Positions 5,400-7,842 of a DNA stretch of 7,842 bases are shown here, in pieces (within the stretch, counting starts at the first letter, position 1; each line of letters starts with the position of its first letter). The notes under the pieces were generated by a model, which did no database searches, was not told the origin of the DNA, and was given only the letters and a program-made list of their open reading frames with translations. Origin of the DNA: Chitinophagaceae bacterium. Its GTDB lineage: Bacteria; Bacteroidota; Bacteroidia; Chitinophagales; Chitinophagaceae. The stretch lies in assembly GCA_947459455.1 (NCBI GenBank), contig CANHEC010000091.1, positions 1 through 7,842 of the forward strand. Reading direction: 5' to 3'. A program made the position numbers and the translations under genes.

Positions 5400-6281
5400 T
5401 CAGGCGCTTAGCTCACGGGCAGCGGCCCGCATAATCTTGCCCTTTTTGTATTCGTACCAGGGCTTGGGCGCTGTTTTTTTCATGAGCGTATCAATGGTGC
5501 GCATTCCAAACAGGTTCCATACGCCATTGAGCTTGCCGCTCAGCGAGGGCTGCAGTGCCCGCAGGCTCATGGCAAATCCGCTATCGAGGTACTCCATGTG
5601 GTGCCAGTACCCGCCGGGCATAAACAGCGTATCGCCATGCTCCAGCACCACCTCGTAGCCGCGGGCCTGCCGCACAGCCGGAAACTTGTCAAAGTCCAGC
5701 TTGCTTCGGGTGGGATCGTAGTAGTTGCTGAAGTCGGCCATGCTCAGCACTTCAAACGGCTTGCGGTACAGCTTGTGCTGCTCTTCGTGCGGAAACAGCA
5801 GCACCCGCTTGCGGCCGGCAAACTGTGTATGCAAAATGTGGCTCAGGTCGATATCGAAATGCATGTGGGTGATGCTGCTGGCACCACCGGTAAAAAGCAT
5901 GGGGTACTTTTTCACAAACCCCTTCATGAGATGATCGGGCCAGGTAAAGTCTTTTACCAGCTCGGGGGCGTGCTCAAAAATATTGAACAGAAAAATGCGC
6001 CAGCCGGCAGGCCCCTGGCTGATCATATCGATGTATTCGCCAAAGGTTTTGTAATCATCGGCTGTATTAATGGGTGTGTAGGCGTCGCTTTTTACATTGT
6101 TGTACAGCGCTACCCGCTGCTGCCCCACCCGTTGTTTGAAATAAGACCAAGTCCACTTTTCGTAGGCAGGCCATTGCCTTGCCAGGTCGCGTATCACCAC
6201 CGGCCGCATGGGGTGGTAGTAGTGTTGTTTGAAGTCTTCAGGTGAAATGGTATTGACCACCTCTACAGGCGACAACTGCAT
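5400..6281 (-). CDS. Cupin-like (JmjC/cupin_8) domain protein, putative Fe(II)/2-oxoglutarate-dependent hydroxylase
   Basis: 293 residues. The N-terminal segment has the cupin_8 opening: Phe-Lys-Gln-His-Tyr-Tyr-His-Pro-Met-Arg-Pro-Val-Val-Ile-Arg (17-31), Trp-Pro-Ala (37-39) and Trp-Thr-Trp-Ser-Tyr-Phe (43-48). The double-stranded beta-helix core supplies the metal site: His141-x-Asp143 in Thr-His-Met-His-Phe-Asp, and a distal His at 227 or 228 in Pro-Gly-Gly-Tyr-Trp-His-His. Lys158 in Gly-Arg-Lys-Arg-Val-Leu-Leu-Phe-Pro is placed like the 2-oxoglutarate-binding Lys of FIH-type enzymes. All key residues are present, so an active oxygenase hydroxylating a protein, peptide or RNA side chain is likely; the substrate is unknown. 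It is cytosolic. A short basic tail follows. The PAP2 gene starts 79 bases downstream with its own promoter candidate, so a shared transcript is possible but not required. Confidence 0.87.
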   Translation of the reverse strand: MQLSPVEVVNTISPEDFKQHYYHPMRPVVIRDLARQWPAYEKWTWSYFKQRVGQQRVALYNNVKSDAYTPINTADDYKTFGEYIDMISQGPAGWRIFLFNIFEHAPELVKDFTWPDHLMKGFVKKYPMLFTGGASSITHMHFDIDLSHILHTQFAGRKRVLLFPHEEQHKLYRKPFEVLSMADFSNYYDPTRSKLDFDKFPAVRQARGYEVVLEHGDTLFMPGGYWHHMEYLDSGFAMSLRALQPSLSGKLNGVWNLFGMRTIDTLMKKTAPKPWYEYKKGKIMRAAARELSA

Positions 6282-6309
6282 AGCCAGCTATACATTTTGT
6301 TGATGCCGG

Positions 6310-6317
6310 CAAAGGTA
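6310..6317 (-). promoter_or_regulatory. Putative -7 box for the cupin-like gene
   Basis: Read on the minus strand, TACCTTTG is an exact TAnnTTTG match and identical to the box before the Nfu-type gene. It lies 28 bases before the start codon. No TTTG is found at 19-21 bases upstream, so the -33 element is unresolved. Confidence 0.48.
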
Positions 6318-6400
6318 AGATGAACAAATTGTTAAGCAGCGGGACAGATGGTTGTACGGCTCTCGGGCGTGTTAAACGAATGGTTGTGAGCCTTTTGCAC

Positions 6401-6408
6401 TAACTTTC
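6401..6408 (+). promoter_or_regulatory. Putative -7 box for the YciO-type gene
   Basis: TAACTTTC is one base from TAnnTTTG and ends five bases before the ATG at 6414, predicting transcription start at or very near the start codon. A TTG at 6384-6386 is too close to be a standard -33 element. Low confidence. Confidence 0.3.
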
Positions 6409-6413
6409 AGCCC

Positions 6414-7025
6414 ATGGCACTGCACCTGCGTATACACCCGGTCGATCCGCAGCCCCGCCTCATCAAGCAGGTGGTAGACTGCCTGCTGAAGGATGGGGTC
6501 ATCATTTACCCAACCGATACCGTGTATGCCATTGGCTGTAGCATGCACAGCCGCGAAGGACTGCAGCGCATTGCCCGTATTAAGCAGAGCGACCCGGCCA
6601 AAGCGCTGCTCAGTTTTGTTTGCCACGACCTGAAAGACCTGAGCCAGTATGCCCGACAGCTTGATACGCCTGTGTTTCGACTGCTAAAGCAGCATTTACC
6701 GGGCCCGTTTACATTCATTTTGCCTGCCAGCCGCGAAGTGCCCAAAGTGATGCAGAGCAAGAAGGCTACCATTGGCCTGCGGGTGCCCGACAATGCCATT
6801 GCCAGGGCCATCGCCGAAGCATTGGGCCACCCCATTTTAAGTGCCTCGGTGCCGGCCCAAATGCCCGAAGACCTGGCTGATCCGGATGTGATCTTCGAAA
6901 ATTTTGACCGGCAGGTAGATATGCTGGTAGATGGCGGCATGGGCGAAATAGTACCCTCGACCGTGGTAGACCTGACCGGCGAGGAGCCGGTTGTCATCCG
7001 CCAGGGCAAAGGCGAATGGGAGTAA
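6414..7025 (+). CDS. yciO: YrdC/Sua5 domain protein, YciO-type (threonylcarbamoyl-AMP synthase family)
   Basis: 203 residues, close to E. coli YciO (206). It opens Ile-His-Pro-Val-Asp-Pro-Gln-Pro-Arg-Leu-Ile (7-17), very like YciO. It then has Gly-Val-Ile-Ile-Tyr-Pro-Thr-Asp-Thr-Val-Tyr-Ala-Ile-Gly-Cys (28-42), Pro-Gly-Pro-Phe-Thr-Phe-Ile-Leu (96-103), Thr-Ile-Gly-Leu-Arg-Val-Pro (119-125) and the late Pro-Ser-Thr-Val-Val-Asp-Leu (181-187). These form the nucleotide and bicarbonate/threonine pocket of the YrdC fold. TsaC/Sua5 relatives make threonylcarbamoyl-AMP for t6A37 tRNA modification. The YciO branch is a paralogue whose cellular role is less certain, so a t6A function should not be assumed. 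The Sua5 C-terminal domain is absent. The 19-base Met-to-motif spacing and the family alignment support the ATG at 6414. It is flanked by intergenic gaps on both sides and is probably monocistronic. Confidence 0.88.
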   Translation: MALHLRIHPVDPQPRLIKQVVDCLLKDGVIIYPTDTVYAIGCSMHSREGLQRIARIKQSDPAKALLSFVCHDLKDLSQYARQLDTPVFRLLKQHLPGPFTFILPASREVPKVMQSKKATIGLRVPDNAIARAIAEALGHPILSASVPAQMPEDLADPDVIFENFDRQVDMLVDGGMGEIVPSTVVDLTGEEPVVIRQGKGEWE

Positions 7026-7048
7026 CCCGGGCTTTTCAATAAAGCAAC

Positions 7049-7078
7049 CTTGACGACCCGGCCAAAGCTGCTATCTTG
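7049..7078 (+). promoter_or_regulatory. Putative promoter of the DUF937-like gene (CTTG-N19-TATCTTG)
   Basis: CTTG (7049-7052) is followed after exactly 19 bases by TATCTTG (7072-7078), a good fit to the Bacteroidota -33/-7 arrangement. It predicts a leader of about 25 bases before ATG 7110. This is the best-spaced plus-strand promoter in the window. Confidence 0.55.
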
Positions 7079-7109
7079 TCCCATTATCTGACGTTCCCCT
7101 AAAACAACG

Positions 7110-7706
7110 ATGCTGATGCTTGACAACCTATTGCAACTGGTAAAGGACTTTGGCGAAAACGAAGTGGTAAACAACCCCGCCATCCCGAACGAACACAACA
7201 ATGCCGTGATGGGCGAAGCCGGTATGGCCGTAGCAGGAACGCTGCAGCAGGCATTGGCCAATGGCAATGTGCAAGATGTGCTGGCCATGTTTCAGCAGGG
7301 CGATGGAGATGTAATGAGCAACCCGCTGGCGCAGCAGGCGCAGGGCTCTTTTTTAGATAGCATCACCAGCAAGCTCGGCATCGACAAAGGAGCAGCTGCC
7401 GGCGTAGCCAGCTCGCTGTTGCCCATGATTATGAATACGCTGGTGAAGCGAACCAATAGCCAGGCGCCGGAAGACAGCGGCTTCGATCTGAACAGCCTGA
7501 TTGGTAGCCTCACCGGTGGTGGCCAGCCAGGCGGTCAGGGCGGTCTCGATATTGGGGGCCTCATCAATCAGTTTAACGGTCAGGGTGGCCAGGGTGGCGG
7601 CGGCGGCTTCGATCTCAACAACCTCATCAACCAGGTAAAGGGAGGCGATAAACAGGGCAGTGGCGGTGGCCTTGGCGATCTGATCCAGGGCTTTTTCGGC
7701 AAGTAA
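7110..7706 (+). CDS. DUF937-like protein with glycine-rich C-terminal repeats
   Basis: 198 residues, with no signal peptide or membrane span. The N-terminal half is helical and carries Asn-Asn-Pro-Ala-Ile-Pro-Asn-Glu-His-Asn (21-30), a motif I associate with DUF937-type (YidB-like) proteins of Bacteroidota. A second helical part, Ser-Ile-Thr-Ser-Lys-Leu-Gly-Ile-Asp-Lys-Gly-Ala-Ala-Ala-Gly-Val-Ala (84-100) with Leu-Leu-Pro-Met-Ile-Met (103-108), resembles the DUF937 core. Residues 125-197 are a Gly/Gln/Asn-rich repeat region built on Phe-Asp-Leu-Asn-x-Leu-Ile. The molecular function of the family is unknown to me. ATG 7110 was kept as the start; the ATG at 7116 (Met3) is an equal alternative. 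It probably stands alone with the promoter at 7049-7078. Downstream there is no strong terminator, only an imperfect hairpin. Confidence 0.8.
   Translation: MLMLDNLLQLVKDFGENEVVNNPAIPNEHNNAVMGEAGMAVAGTLQQALANGNVQDVLAMFQQGDGDVMSNPLAQQAQGSFLDSITSKLGIDKGAAAGVASSLLPMIMNTLVKRTNSQAPEDSGFDLNSLIGSLTGGGQPGGQGGLDIGGLINQFNGQGGQGGGGGFDLNNLINQVKGGDKQGSGGGLGDLIQGFFGK
7482..7700 (+). repeat. In-frame 63-base (21-residue) tandem coding repeat
   Basis: Units begin at codons 125, 146 and 167 (bases 7482, 7545 and 7608), with a shortened, diverged fourth unit at about codon 187. The paired Leu-Ile recurs at residues 130-131, 151-152, 172-173 and 191-192, giving periods of 21, 21 and 19. Each unit is an amphipathic Phe/Leu-Asp-(Leu/Ile)-x-x-Leu-Ile helix followed by a Gly-rich linker. 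The DNA has diverged at silent positions, so the duplication is not very recent. Confidence 0.75.
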
Positions 7707-7736
7707 TGTCATGCCTGTATCACCGTTTCGTTAAGC

Positions 7737-7788
7737 CTTGCGCAAGATTTGGCTGACCGCTGTTAAATCACGGTTAATCAGACCAGCC
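7737..7788. repeat. Palindrome and imperfect inverted repeat after the DUF937-like gene
   Basis: CTTGCGCAAG (7737-7746) is a perfect ten-base palindrome. It is followed by an imperfect inverted repeat: GGCTG (7751-7755) with CAGCC (7784-7788), and TTAA (7763-7766) with TTAA (7774-7777). No T-tract follows. It could be a weak transcript end or an operator for a gene beginning near 7810. Confidence 0.35.
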
Positions 7789-7809
7789 AGGCTTTCCCAA
7801 TCAAAAAGC

Positions 7810-7842
7810 ATGGCTGAAATTTGTGTTGTCAACGAAAAGGAA
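7810..7842 (+). CDS. Possible start of a gene cut by the right edge
   Basis: An ATG at 7810 opens a frame of eleven codons (Met-Ala-Glu-Ile-Cys-Val-Val-Asn-Glu-Lys-Glu) that runs off the window without a stop. Eleven codons cannot identify a family. The composition is protein-like and the position after an A-rich stretch is reasonable for a start, but chance is a fair alternative. Confidence 0.25.
   Translation, partial: MAEICVVNEKE

Larger units (their letters stand above)
6282..6413. other. Divergent intergenic region between the cupin-like and YciO-type genes
   Basis: 132 bases with promoter-like boxes on both strands: TACCTTTG on the minus strand at 6310-6317 and TAACTTTC on the plus strand at 6401-6408. 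No gene, terminator or clear palindromic operator is visible between them. Confidence 0.5.

Noticed and set aside
5598..6245. A 215-codon plus-strand frame opposite the cupin-like gene
   Set aside because: The minus-strand gene has a complete metal site and family pattern; the plus-strand translation shows no motif.
6506..7288. A 260-codon open frame on the minus strand across the YciO-type gene and the start of the next
   Set aside because: It is fully antisense to recognised genes, is rich in Ser/Arg/Cys with no recognisable domain, and crosses two genes and the gap between them. It reflects codon bias of the plus-strand genes.
7482..7700. CRISPR array or intergenic tandem repeat
   Set aside because: The repeats are in frame, degenerate at silent positions and encode a periodic protein tail; there are no unique spacers.
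1..7842. Mobile element, prophage or defence island
   Set aside because: No transposase, integrase, terminal inverted repeats, target duplications, toxin-antitoxin pair or nuclease genes were seen, and base composition is even across the window.

Overview
The window looks like ordinary chromosomal DNA from a member of the Bacteroidota, most likely the Chitinophagaceae. G+C is a little over half by eye. Several genes are preceded by boxes close to the Bacteroidota -7 consensus TAnnTTTG (TACCTTTG, TATCTTG), and Shine-Dalgarno sequences are mostly absent. The protein families fit the same group. There is no rRNA, tRNA, CRISPR array, insertion sequence, phage gene or other sign of recent transfer. 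The genus is inference.

Layout. Bases 1-1891 hold three plus-strand genes that look like one transcription unit: a DJ-1/PfpI-type amidotransferase-like protein cut by the left edge, a secreted tryptophan-rich protein that is probably an outer-membrane beta-barrel, and a small NAD(P)-binding oxidoreductase of the F420-reductase fold family. Then come osmC (2048-2458) with a strong intrinsic terminator, and a SnoaL/NTF2-like protein (2565-2921). From about 2936 to 6281 everything is on the minus strand. Read in the direction of transcription, this block holds a JmjC/cupin_8-type putative 2-oxoglutarate oxygenase, a PAP2-family phosphatase with a signal peptide, an Nfu-type iron-sulfur scaffold, a strong hairpin terminator, a 59-residue single-span membrane protein, and a VOC-family protein. 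From 6414 the plus strand resumes with a YciO-type YrdC/Sua5 protein and a glycine-rich DUF937-like protein ending in 21-residue repeats. The last 33 bases may be the start of another gene.

Function. The left half is rich in families that handle reactive electrophiles and peroxides: DJ-1-like, NAD(P) oxidoreductase, OsmC, SnoaL-like and VOC. The right half is housekeeping or cell-envelope: Fe-S cluster maturation, lipid phosphate hydrolysis, protein or RNA hydroxylation, and a YrdC-family protein. These genes do not form one evident pathway.

No clearly new biological system is visible. The items most worth a second look are the 59-residue membrane protein placed just behind a terminator hairpin, the 63-base coding repeat in the DUF937-like gene, two genes whose predicted promoters leave almost no 5' leader, and the uncharacterised tryptophan-rich barrel-like protein.
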